Shown here piece by piece: positions 13,423 to 24,693 of a stretch of DNA of 64,000 nucleotides. The translations under genes were made by a program, and so were the position numbers. The notes under the pieces were generated by a model. That model was not told the origin of the DNA, ran no database searches, and was given only the letters and a program-made list of their open reading frames with translations. This DNA comes from Maylandia zebra. Its lineage: Eukaryota; Chordata; Actinopteri; Cichliformes; Cichlidae. The stretch covers positions 24,030,560 through 24,094,559 of the forward strand of contig NC_135177.1 in the NCBI RefSeq assembly GCF_041146795.1, written 5' to 3'. Within the stretch, counting starts at the first letter, position 1. Each line of letters begins with the position of its first letter.

Positions 13423-15530
13423 TTGGCTAAAGCAGCATCACTCAGTGTAACAATGAACCAAAAGCACAGGATTCACCCAGCTGCAGATTTTTTGCCTTTG
13501 CGACAGGGCTTTGTTCAGTATATGTGCGCAGGTGTGTGGGTGAATGTTCAGCGTGAATACGTATGTTTGCATGCAGATAAAGTGTAGTGTTTCCTTCGTC
13601 TTTGTTCACTTTATTCAGTGCAGAGGTAATGTACTGCACCGAAATTGGTTTTATTCCACATCTCCTATTCTCCAATCGCCCATCTCGCCTTCTTTGTTAC
13701 TAGAGCCTTTTTTTTTGTTTTTTTTTTTGTTTTTTGTGCCAACTATATGTTTACGCTAAAAATTACCAGCAGAACTTGCACAAGAACAGTTGGGTCAAAA
13801 GAACAGTCTGATAAATATAAAGTTGCCTTTCTCTGTTTCTTGCCTAGATGTTGGTAGTAGCATCATAAACTGGTTCCACTGGCTGTATTCTTTCTCTTTG
13901 AGCATTTTAACTATGCTTTTTGTGCCTGAGACCGAGGAGTGTAAGAAACCTCCAAATTGACAGTCATGCAGATGTCACCATCCTCGTTGCCTGAGAGTAG
14001 AGTACATCTTTTAGATTTCGGTAGTTGTTACACAGCCAGGCATGATTAATGACGCTTTCCTGCCTAGAAAGTACTTCATATCAGCTAGTCTACTCCTAAT
14101 AGCATTTTAAAGTCGCGTAGGGCTTTAAGGCAACAGCAAAAAGAAAAATGGTGAATATTGCTTTGATTTTTTTGTGATGTGAATTTAATGCTTTACAGGC
14201 ATGCATTGAATTAACTCTTGTTGCTCTCGCTACTCGATGATATTGTATAAGGGCAAGATGAGAACAAAAATCAGCTTTTTTTTTTTTTTTTTTTTCTTTT
14301 TTTTCTCCTACAAAATAGTTTAGAGCTGATTGAACCATGCTAAGTATTTTTAGATGCATGCTTTGTGGACGGCGAGATTTCGTACAAACAAACGAGCACA
14401 GATTTCCCGAGCACAGACTCCATCCTGGGGATCTCACAATCAAAAACCGAGTTACTTTTAACTATCAGCTGTATGGCTGAAAACGGGACCTATCAAGTAA
14501 TTTCACTGTGCAGGGGCCATTTTATTCAAAGTCATACTGAGAGCATTTTACACATGTGTAAATAAAATTGCCCCTGCACAAGGTCATTGTAAGCAAATAG
14601 AAACAAAACACCAGTGTTTGATGTGCATTTATTATTATCTCTTAGCTTATAAGCTTTGTATGATATAAATCATGGTCCTGTTTTTCCTAAGTATTAAGGT
14701 TGCATACGCAGCAGTACTACAATAACCTGTCCTGGCAGCAGAGCGATAGAAATGTAGAGGCATTCCAGTTCTAGGTAGCAATGTTTAAAAACACAGACCA
14801 AATCTTTCTGTTTAGAGCTTAAGATCAATAAAACGGTTACATGGGATTTGATGTTGTAACATTCAAGCGTGGTTTTTGTTTGTTTGTTTGACCTAAGTTT
14901 CTGGTCAGTTTCTCCCGTTGCCATGATTACCACTATTCTTGCCATTACTTAACTTTTGTACGTTTAGTCTGTTCGTGTCAGTTATATACTATTTTATTCT
15001 TTTCTTGCTGTTCTGTATTTTGCTAATTAAAGCTTACATTTATTTGGTTTCATTTTAACCTGGCGCTGTGCCTTCTCCATTATTCTATCCTATTGTTCCT
15101 TCTGAATTGAGCCTGGTTTGCAGCCACAGAAATGAATTCCTCAGTAAGAAAATTGCTGCTTGCGCTTGCAATTGAGCCTGGTGCAGTAAATCACCAGAAT
15201 GACTAACAAAACATGGCAATAGTGATTCAGCATTGCATGCTATCTGTGGAAGCAGTGGTGGAATTTCCTCTAGTATTATGTCCTGTGTTTCCACCGACTA
15301 CTCCACCTTTGTGGCCCTGCCTTTGTCATCACCATGTGATATAAACTCTACCATAATGCCTTCATGGCTGCGTTCATCGGGCATTGCATTGTGTTACATC
15401 CTATTGTATTACATGTGGATGCCTTGTCCTTTCATATAACTTTTTATACGTTTGATATGTGTGAATGTCTTACATTATTCTAGTCCTATCCATCCTTTTT
15501 GGCTGTATCAAAAAATAAAGAGAAATGTTA
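13423..15530 (+). other. zyx 3'UTR and downstream flank
   Basis: Non-coding sequence follows the zyxin stop. The first clear polyadenylation signal is AATAAA at 14561-14566, giving a 3'UTR of about 1.15 kb. A later AATAAA at 15514-15519 could mark a longer isoform or belong to something else. T-rich tracts occur at 13709-13735 and 14276-14305. Confidence 0.55.
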
Positions 15531-16119
15531 AATCCATGTCCCAGTCTTTCAATTTCAGTTATGTGCTAATATAATGTATACACCCACATCGCTGGGTACA
15601 CTGCACCCAACTGATACCCGTGAAGCATGTTTTCTCTCAGACCCTCAATGTGGTTCACTGCTAGAGTTTGACTGCTCTATCAGTTGTAAACAGCCATATG
15701 TTGCGCTGATAATGACGACAGCAGACCTGTGTGCGTATGCATTTAAGCGTTCTTTCCAGGAAGAACTATTCACCCCGTTCCAATCCGATGCAGCAACGAA
15801 TAAGCATAAGCAAGGTACTAGACTCAACTTACCACTACCTGCCTTGTTCTAAAGCTTTTACCACTACACACAGGAGTTATTCATGGTGTCACTGTAGTTC
15901 ACAAATCCCAAAACATCCTGTCTGCTTAGAAGAACCACAGCATTTGCTTGATGAGAAGAGTGAGTCGCAGCCTGCAGAGTGGTTTTTATCAGTGTCAGAT
16001 GAGGAGAGAAGTGACTGATGAAAAGAGATAGCTGAGATGACAGCTATTTGACGGGGGGGGACAGGAGGCGGTAGACATGTAAAAGAGGATGTAACACGCT
16101 GGGAAAACACAAGTCAAGA
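15531..16119. other. Upstream region of kel
   Basis: No exon is recognised between the zyxin flank and the kel start codon. It presumably contains the kel promoter and 5'UTR; no TATA box or CpG-rich block stands out. Confidence 0.45.
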
Positions 16120-19100
16120 ATGAGTGAAACAGAGCTTGAGGTAAGATCTCAATAACAAAGTTGGTTATGTTGTTACCAAGCTGTTTTAGGCTAATGTGTA
16201 TGTTGTAACTGCTGGAAACAAGGCCGAGTCACTGTGCCTAAGAAATATAATATTTAAAGAATGTGACTTTGAAAGGGTGAAGTCTGCAGTCTCTGCAAAT
16301 TAGACTTAAACTGCTCTGTGCAAAAGATTGTGCTTAAATAAATTACATGAAACTCATTAAGTTGACATACATGCCCACCTAATGAATTTCATGTCATGTG
16401 TAGCTCTTGATCACGCATTGTTACTGTTAAAAGTAGTTTTTACGTAGAAAAATAAAAATCACTTCAGCTGCGCTATTGAATGTCTACAGGTATAAGCAAG
16501 TATTTTTAAAGTTATTTTAAAACCACTTAAAATTTAGCACACATTAGCGAAAATGAGTCACTCTTCCTTGTTTTATATTTTGTTTCCAAGGGCAAAAACT
16601 TCCTTTTAATTATTTATAGTGGTCTTGAGCAATAGTTCTCCAGGCTTTCTGAAGGTCTGTCTTTGGCCATTGGCTGCTCTTTTTTTTTTTTTTTTTTTAC
16701 TTATTTTCATTCCAGTCCTTGTACCTGTCATTTTCAGAGCAATGCTTCTTTTTCTTTTATTTAAGTCACTTAACATTGGCCGAGAAATCACTCAAGCATA
16801 AAAGAGGCAACCTAGCAAATGGCCCATTTCCTTAATAGCCTGCTGAAAAAAACAAAGTATGTTCCCATTTCTATAGTTAAAGCCACAACAAATGTCAGAG
16901 AATTCACAGGGATAAAGCAGTAATTTTTCTATTAACAAGATGATTGCAGGAGGGCTATTAGACAAAGACTTGATATATATTGGCATGGTGTCCAGGGTAT
17001 CCTAAAAGACTTTCTAAAACTGGACAAGCAGGTTACAAAAGATCTGACACAGCACCTGAGAGATACATCTGTCTATTTAGCTGCATCCAGAACCTGGGAG
17101 GGTTCAGCCTTCCCCTCTACTGCAACTGCTCACTCATTATCCCCACCAGATCCTGCAACAACTCGAGTCTGACCGACAGCGACTGCATATGTCATACTCT
17201 AACATCGAGCACCGAGTAAAACCAGTGTGGATGAAACATCGAAAATGGCTACTTTTCCTCTTAAGCTGCATCTTACTTGCTGGCATGGTGGGACTAATCA
17301 ACCATCTGGCTCACCATTTCCACACTGGTAGGAGTTCAGAAAAACACACCAATACGAGACAATGAATTCACAATTCTGCCATTTTGTCTGACTTTTGTCT
17401 CACTCTTTCCTGCAGTTACTCCGTGTCTCTCTCCTGCCTGTCAGTGGGCTTCAGCCCGTCTCTCCACATCTGCTGATCCCTTCACGCAACCCTGTGATTA
17501 CTTTCTGTTCACATGTGGATCAGACAGACTTTTGCTGGACAGTGAAAGGCGACAAAGAAGTCATGGTTTTACTTTACATGCAGAAAACCAAAGAAAGTCT
17601 GTGCAGTCAAAGCAGGAAGACGGAGGACTAAGAGAGAATAAAACACTGAGCAGAAAAGCTGTGTTGCTGCAGTATCTCAAGAAGATTTTAGGTATGAGTC
17701 TGTATTCAGTGGGAATTTTTTTTAAATGTCCTCTCTTGTGTGTGACTCCTCATTTCATGCTACCTTAACAAATGATCTAAATAGTTTCCTTTTTTTCCGG
17801 ATCTGTATGTCAGAAACAGACAGCGGGATGAATAGTTCAGCAGTGCAGAAGACTAAAGGATTCTACAATTCCTGTCTGGATACAAAATCTATAGAAACTG
17901 CTGGCGCAGACCCCTTCCTCTCACTCATAAAGAAAGTATGATACTCATATTCCAAACATAGCAAGCTCTTCAAATCACACTTAAGCTTACATTGGTTATC
18001 ATATGTGCTCATAAGACTTAATTACTTAAATTACCATTATGAACAGTATCCCATTAAATTTTAAAAAACAAACAGAAACCATCACCAGTTTTTTAATGAT
18101 GCCTGTTGGCCTACAGGAGGTGCTGTAACTACATGAATCACTGTCATAACCTTAGTTGAGGTCAAAAAGAAAAACAAACAGTTTAGCCGAATTGTCTCCT
18201 TTGTAGTTCTACAAGATCTAAAATGATTAGTCAATTTGTAATTTGACCAAATTTTGCAAAGTCCACCTTCTAAAATGACAGAGATTGCTTGTTTAACACT
18301 CAATATCTGCTGCCCAGAAGAATCAATCAGTTTAAAAACATCCCCTTTGGGTTCAGGAGACTCCAAACTGTTTGGTTACATTTTTTCCCCCAATTTCATC
18401 TACTAATATTGTTTCACTGTATCTTCTCCGTACACAGCTGGGAGGCTGGGCCGTATCGGGGCAGTGGAATCAGACTGATTTCAACACCACCTTGGGATTG
18501 CTAATGAGAGACTACAATACCTTTCCATTCTTCAACATCTATGTGGGCAAAGACCCTTATGAAGCAGCACGTGGGATTAACAAAAAATACATACAGGCTA
18601 GTATGAATTAAGATGATTTAGGTTTTGCTGCTCTGAGAGCTGCCAGAGCAATGTAAGCTTTGTGTTTTTGCTTTAAATCAAGTCTCCTCTTTGCCAACAG
18701 ATTGATCAACCTGATTTGTTGATCCCAATTGAATGGAACAGCAAGACAGAGAAGTCTAGAGCTAAAACTGAGGTTGAGTATCCTTGTTGATTCAGGAAAT
18801 GTCTTTAAATGAATACAAAAACATTTATCCATCCAACTAAGGCCTTTCCTTTTGTCCTGTCTCTTTTATCTAGACTCTACGTCCTTTCTTGGCCTCGTGT
18901 CAGCAATACCTCAACCTGCTGGGTGCCCCGAAGAGCAGCAGCTTGATCCATGTGGGCTCTTTCGTCTCTCTGTCCTCTCAGCTTGCTGTGGCATCTTCAC
19001 CCCTGGACTCTCGCCTGTCCAAAGGACAGCTCTACCAGCACATGACCATCAAAGAGCTACAGGTAAAGGATTTATGTTTCTTTGTGCTGTGCTGCTCTTC

Positions 19101-22100
19101 TGATAGAAGCAATGTCGGTGCATACTGCAGAGACAGAAGTTTTACCTAAATCAATTACAGATGATACCATTATACTGTACGTACTATTAGTTAGTAAAAC
19201 GTACCTACAAATTAACTAGAAAAACAATGACAACTATATTTTAGCAAAAATGCAAATACATAAATAGGACTGTACAGAAAGGATGCTATAGTGCATGTGT
19301 TTAGTGATATTTGGTCCACATTAACTTGAGTCAAGTTTTTGTATGTTCTAAACACCTTAATACCCTGCAGAGGTCACCAGTCCATCACTTAGCGAGCACA
19401 TAGAGGCAGAGAATCACAATGCTCACACTTAAACTGAAATTAAACAATAAATACATTTAATTTAAAAAACAACAACAACACTTTGAGTACCTGTTGTCTG
19501 GATACATGTGATAACAGTATTTTTTATATGGAAATGTCCCTACAGAGACAAGCCCCTGCTATTGATTGGTTGGGCTGCCTCCAGGCTGCTTTCCATCCCC
19601 TGCCCCTCAGCGCAGATGACGATGTCCTTCTGCATAACTTACCCTACATCGTGCAGATGTCCAACACCATCATCAAATGGCAGAACAAGCCTGAACTGAG
19701 CAACAGGTACTGTAAAGTGACATAAAAATGACAAGCACATCCTTTCTCTTTTTTATGCTTATCTTTGTTGCTGGGTCATTTGTTTCCACTCAGCGCTCCC
19801 CTTCATACTTTTATGGTCCTCAATCTGCTGCACACCCTGATGCCTGCCATGGACTCCAGATTTTTTGAAACAGCAAAGAACTTTTCTATGGCTTTGGGTA
19901 ACAGTGAAGAGGTTAGCCGAATATGCTACAGAGGAAAGAAAAACTGGATCTGTGAATTGATTGGTTACTGTAATATCTTTATATTTTGGCTTTCCACCAG
20001 GAAGCTCCTCGCTGGAAACACTGTGTGCTGGAAACTGAGAGAGGATTTGATTCAGTTCTCACACATCTTCTCAGTAAAGTGACAGCACAGAAGGAGGTGA
20101 GGAGACATCTTGAGACCTAATGAATTCAATAGAGAGAAAAGGTTCTGTCTGATAATCTGTCATTTAACTCTCCAATAGGCAGAGAAGATTATTCAAAGTG
20201 TTTTTCACTCCTTCAAGTCCAAACTAAATGAGTTTGAGTGGACAGATCAGACATCTCGTCAGCTTGTCATGGAAAAGGTAACGAGTGAAGAATTTGTTTT
20301 CTTTTTTTAATTTCTTCAGAAACGAACGATTTTTAAGTTTGATATTTGTTTAACGATTCTGCAGGTTGATTCTGCAATTCCAAAACTATGGACTACAAAG
20401 GAGCCCTCTAGTGAAGCCAAGCTTGACCTGCTTTTTTCGGAGGTACATCAAAAACCTCTTGGTTTAATGTCTTGATGGCATTTATCTATGTGGGACTTAA
20501 ACTATATCTCACTCAGTGCTGTCAGAGAGAACTCTTTAGGATCCCAATGTCCATCTAAGTTTTAATTTGATCTGTTTGGATCTCACTTCAGGTGAAAATT
20601 CGCCACTTAATTCAGTAGCCTGTATGAGAGTCGAGCCAGCCTCCCTAGTTCTATTAGTTTTTAGTTTTATTATACCACAGAGTGACAGGTGGTGTGGAAA
20701 GGGCCCTCCACTGGAAAATAATGAGCTTACGCCCCAACATCAATGCAGTCTGCACCTGTTCGGCAACATTAGGTGGAAGATTTTTGAAGGGTGATGGATT
20801 CCCTAGATTTAATAGTGTTGGCAAAAAGGGATTAAACAAATTTGTGAATCTCTGTCCAAAAATTTGGTGATTTAGGACAGCTGCAAATCATGTGGGTCAA
20901 TGTGCCCACCCCAGTCGGACATTTCCAGCATTCGGGGGTCTGTATGAGGTTCGCCCTGCATAATCTGTTGGTGACCACTAAATTCGGTGTAGTAGTTTGA
21001 ACTAAGTTAGTCTTGTTCTAAGTTCCCTGGACATCTTTTTAATACTCTGTAGATTCCTGATCAGTAAGCGCTACACTAAGGTCAGTTTCCCAGGCTCGTT
21101 GCAGGGTGGTGAGCCCTTTATCCATGTGTTTTACAAGCACTGAATAATATTTAGGGACCTCACAATTTCCCTCAAAGACTTTCCCAACATAGGTGAGATA
21201 GCCTATAGTTAAAGCAGGTGTGGAGGGAGATCCAAAGATCATGAGGAGTAGATGTAGACTTAGAATAGCTGCAAATATTTCAAAAACTGTCTCTGTGGCA
21301 GCTGAAACTGTGTCCCCCGTCACATAGATCTCCAAGAACAAGAATTCCTCTCTGAACCCAAGTCTCCAAAGAAATGGAGCCTTTTTAATGCTAAATTTGG
21401 GGTTAAGCCTTATAGAGGCCTCAGTGTGGAGGTGCATTTTCTTTGTTTTCTTTGTATTATTGTAAGGTATTTACCTTACAATATAAAGCGCCTTGAGGCA
21501 ACTGTTGTTGTGATTTGCTGCTATATAAATAAAACTAAATTTAATTGAATGTTTATTTATCATATAGAAAATCTGTTAATGCCGCAATAATGACATTAAA
21601 CTAATGGTAAAACTGTTACCACGAATCTCAACTTTTAAATACTATGTTGACATCACTGGTTTTGGAAAATAAGGATTAAAAAGTGTAGAAATAAAGCCAA
21701 ACCACTGACCTTCAAATATCTATAATTTCAGATGATAGTCAGCAACCAAAACTTCTTCTCCAACTATGTCCAGCTTCTATCCCTGCGGCAGAAGAAACGC
21801 ATTGAAGTCCTGATCACCGAGCCTGAGGATATTGATATGTAAGTGTCAGCTTAAAGCTGATAGCTGCCAATAATCTGGAGTGTGCATTAATCTTTTCACT
21901 TTTCTTTTAGACTGTCTGTCACACCATTTCTCTTTGGTAAAAAGCTCCTCTTTCCCTTGGGAATGTTTGTACCTCCACTTTTCCATCCAACCTATCCTAG
22001 GTAACACATACACTCACTCAATAACTATTAAATGCCTTCCATTGTATTTTTCAAATAATTCCAGCATTGGACTTCTTCTGTAAACAGAGCCATTAATTAT

Positions 22101-22822
22101 GGTGCAGCTGGTTTCCTTGTTGCTAAAGATATCCTCCACCTGCTTCTGCCTGACAGTAAGAGAGATTCACTTTCCTCTTCTTCATTTACTACACAAAAAA
22201 TACATTTTGCTTTTGTTAGTAATATTATGTATATTTATCTCTGCAGTTTCGTCTCAAAGTAAGACCGTGAATGCTGTGGGTGAATGTGTGTGGACTCACT
22301 ACCTCACAGTGTCAGAAAAGGCAGGCAGAGGTGGAGGGTTTCCGCTGTCAGCAGCACAGCAACAGGAGGTGTGGGTGCAGTATACTGCACTGCAGGTAGC
22401 GCTGCAGGTGAGGATCCATTGTCAGGCTTTAGTGTCTGTTTTTAAGGATGAGATCAAGTTTACATGTCTTCGTGTTATCTGCCTTTTTTTTCTTAGGCTT
22501 ATCATCAGAATCTAATGCAACAGCCTAATGACACGTCTCTCTCAGGAATCTCATATACTCGCTTGTTCTTTAGATCCTTTTCTCAGGTGATGTACTTTCA
22601 TTACTGTCTTTTCTTTTTCTGCTTTCCTCCCAGCTACACTCGAGTGTAATTCCCTGTAATGTGATTTATTTGCAGATTAACTGTGAAGCTGATCCATACC
22701 GTGACTCCATGCCTTTTAAACCCTCCTTCTTGATCACAGTCATTTGTGCCAAATATAACCTGTGTCCTACAAGCCCGCAGTGCTCCATTCAAACCAAGCA
22801 GAATTCATTACAAGCATGCTGA
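16120..22822 (+). CDS. kel: Kell-family (M13) membrane glycoprotein with degraded zinc site
   Basis: Kell-family type II membrane protein; active relatives are zinc endopeptidases that process endothelins, and human Kell is disulphide-linked to XK on red cells. Eighteen exons join in frame to 743 residues (human Kell 732): 16120-16140, 17150-17327, 17416-17691, 17814-17935, 18438-18596, 18701-18772, 18874-19062, 19546-19706, 19794-19911, 20001-20096, 20179-20277, 20365-20442, 21732-21838, 21911-22000, 22088-22155, 22247-22407, 22497-22586, 22676-22822. A short cytoplasmic tail precedes a membrane segment at about 40-60 (WLLFLLSCILLAGMVG). The M13 N-lobe is clear (PCDYFLFTCG; GGWAVSGQWN). PRAINYGAAG aligns with human Kell PRAVNFGAAG, but the HExxH motif after it reads KDILH (602-606): first His and catalytic Glu are gone. 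E652 survives in the third-ligand helix but its partner Asp is Gln656, and the usual C-terminal motif is missing. Intron 5 uses a GC donor. Peptidase activity is therefore unlikely. Confidence 0.9.
18597..18700 (+). other. Non-canonical GC-AG intron in kel
   Basis: Exon 5 ends ...ATACAG at 18596 and the intron begins GCTAGT; it ends at CAACAG (18700). Using the GC donor keeps frame with exon 6 (IDQPDLLIPIEW). The nearest GT, four bases on, creates an immediate stop. Confidence 0.8.
20640..21440 (-). mobile_element. L1-like LINE ORF2 3' fragment, in kel intron 12
   Basis: Read on the minus strand, the region encodes pieces such as CWKCPTGVGTLTHM followed by NFWTEIHKFV, the Cys-rich C-terminal segment of L1/Tx1-type ORF2, and a downstream frame with KGLTTLQRAWETDL. 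The fragment is antisense to kel and truncated at both ends. Frames are interrupted, so it is an old relic. The clade assignment is from recognition of the C-terminal motif only. Confidence 0.6.
21475..21545 (+). repeat. LINE/SINE 3' tail (GCGCCTTGAGGC type)
   Basis: The segment reads AAAGCGCCTTGAGGCAACT, then TGCTATATAAATAAA and a TTGAAT-type end. This is the common 3' tail of teleost L2-like LINEs and SINEs that borrow it. A second copy is near 46858-47000. Confidence 0.6.
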
Positions 22823-23512
22823 CCAGTCTCCTCTGATTTGACATAAAAGGTGTACCTACCATAAGTAGGCTACAACCCAAAGCACATTTATGTATTTGCT
22901 TTTGTTGTAATTGTTAGGTTGTGTCTGCATGTTGTATAATTGCGCAAGCGGTTTAGTTTTGTTTGTTTTCATTTTTTGAAAACTGTTGAAACCTTGTTTC
23001 CAGCTTTGCTTTCAGTGATGAAAGTTGCCAGAAAAGGGACATTGGATTGAACAACAAAGTTCTCCTACTTAAAGATGATTTTGTTCATTTAACTTTAACC
23101 ATCTTGAGTGGAAAAAGTAAAAGTTAAATTCAAAAATGGCCTCTTATTTTAAAATAAAATCATCCGAGATGAGTGGGAAAATGTATCTTTGCTCAAACTT
23201 CATATAAATAACATAAACGTGAAAAAAAAATCCATGAATTCTGAAAAATATCCCCACCTGACCCGCAGCGTATCTTCTGATTTCTGTACACTAACTTTAA
23301 AATGTAAAACAGTTCTGCAAATTGAAGTACATAATTGTATACATAAGGAATCAAAGCTAGAAGATGAACCTATCAAAATGTAGTTAGTAGAAGCCATATG
23401 CACCCATCTGTCCCACATGGTAATATGACCTGAGAAAGATGACCCAAAATTTCCTCTAGTTATTATTAGAAAACACATAAAACATCAGGATAGCAATGCT
23501 TGTTTCTCTTCA
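22823..23512 (+). other. kel 3'UTR and intergenic
   Basis: The 3'UTR of kel probably ends after AATAAA at 23153-23158. Nothing else is recognised up to the MITE at 23513. Confidence 0.5.
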
Positions 23513-23838
23513 GGGGTGTCAAACATAAGGCCTGGGGGCCAGAATCAGCCCAACAAAGACTCTAATCCAGCCCATTAAATGGCTTTGGAAAATGTGAGAT
23601 TTTTAACTGTATTTTAGAGCTTTTCTTCTCCCATGGCAATTCACACTACACCAAAATGATTACGTTATAAATTTATGTATTTTACACCTTTATTTCTTAT
23701 CATTTAGGCCCAAAGAATCATCTAGAGAGATTTCTTTCATTTACTACAGCAGCATTTCTTTATTATGTAAGTGAAGTGTACTTTTAAAATTGCACTTTTT
23801 TCTTTTTCTTATATAAAATCATTTGACATCCCTGCTCT
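23513..23838. mobile_element. hAT-like MITE
   Basis: The left end CAGGGGTGTCAAAC and the right end, read in reverse, CAGGGATGTCAAAT form a terminal inverted repeat about 326 bp apart. The interior (GGCCTGGGGGCCAGAAT) matches the widespread hAT-type vertebrate short element. I could not find a convincing 8-bp target duplication, so the exact boundaries are uncertain. Confidence 0.6.
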
Positions 23839-23917
23839 ACATCACAGACATTAAACTAGTGCAATTTCACTTTTTAAACTAGGATTTATCCCATGATGTT
23901 GATGCTCAAAGTTGCTT

Positions 23918-23922
23918 ACACA

Positions 23923-23978
<56 letters not shown>

Positions 23979-23982
23979 CACA
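23918..23982. repeat. (CA)n microsatellite
   Basis: About 65 bp of nearly pure CA repeat with one CG interruption near the right end. Confidence 0.95.
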
Positions 23983-24129
23983 AAATATATTGAACAAAAG
24001 TTAGACTTTGGCTTCAGAATGTTACAATTGGAAGTGGGTTTAAAATTCATTTGGCTTCATTTAGGTGAGCAAACATGTGTTTTTGAGCCCTGAAATGCAG
24101 TGACTAAAAATATCTGGTTCATAGTAACA

Positions 24130-24345
24130 ATGTTGCTGATAATCAGTGTTTGTGTTTATTGTACTTTTCCATCCAACTGCTTATCCAAGGATAGGATGGT
24201 GGGGGTGCTGGAGGCAATTCCAACTCTTATGAGATGAGAGGCAGCATATACCCTTCACAGTCTTCCAGTCCATCATAGGGCTAATATAGTTACACTCAAT
24301 TCAGAATGACTAGTTAAACTGACAGGGATGTCTTTGCACTGTGGG
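24130..24345 (-). repeat. Teleost interspersed repeat, antisense copy
   Basis: The run CCATCCAACTGCTTATCC, GGTGCTGGAGGCAATTCCA, then AGTCCATCATAGGGC and TTTGCACTGTGGGGGGAAG is the reverse of a very common fish repeat (the sense copy is at 41225-41540). It is diverged and 5'-truncated. Confidence 0.55.
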
Positions 24346-24693
24346 GGGAAGCTGAGGCACCAACATTTCTGTTCCTATCATTTATTTGTCTTTATCGCCT
24401 ATAGGTACATGTCATGTAATGTCTATTTTCATCAAATGCATGCACTCAAAATAAAGTAGTCAAAAAAACCTACTTATTGATACTTGAGTGGACCCATCAA
24501 TTATTTTGAATAACTTCCTGACTCAGTTAAGGCTCTGGACCAGCAACTGAAGAACTGTTATTTTTCAAAATGTCACAAAATCAGCATTCCTATTTTAAAC
24601 TCTGACCAATACCTGTCAGTGAATCTCAGTAGATGAGTTTCCATCATTTCAGATTTCTTCCTTAATTATGAAATAGTGTGTAAACCTCAAAAA

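Noticed and set aside
15574-16018. Plus-strand frames of about 90 codons upstream of kel
   Set aside because: They overlap in different frames with no family resemblance; the kel start is supported by exon chaining instead.
23893-24093. Poly Thr-His frame
   Set aside because: It is translation of the CA microsatellite.
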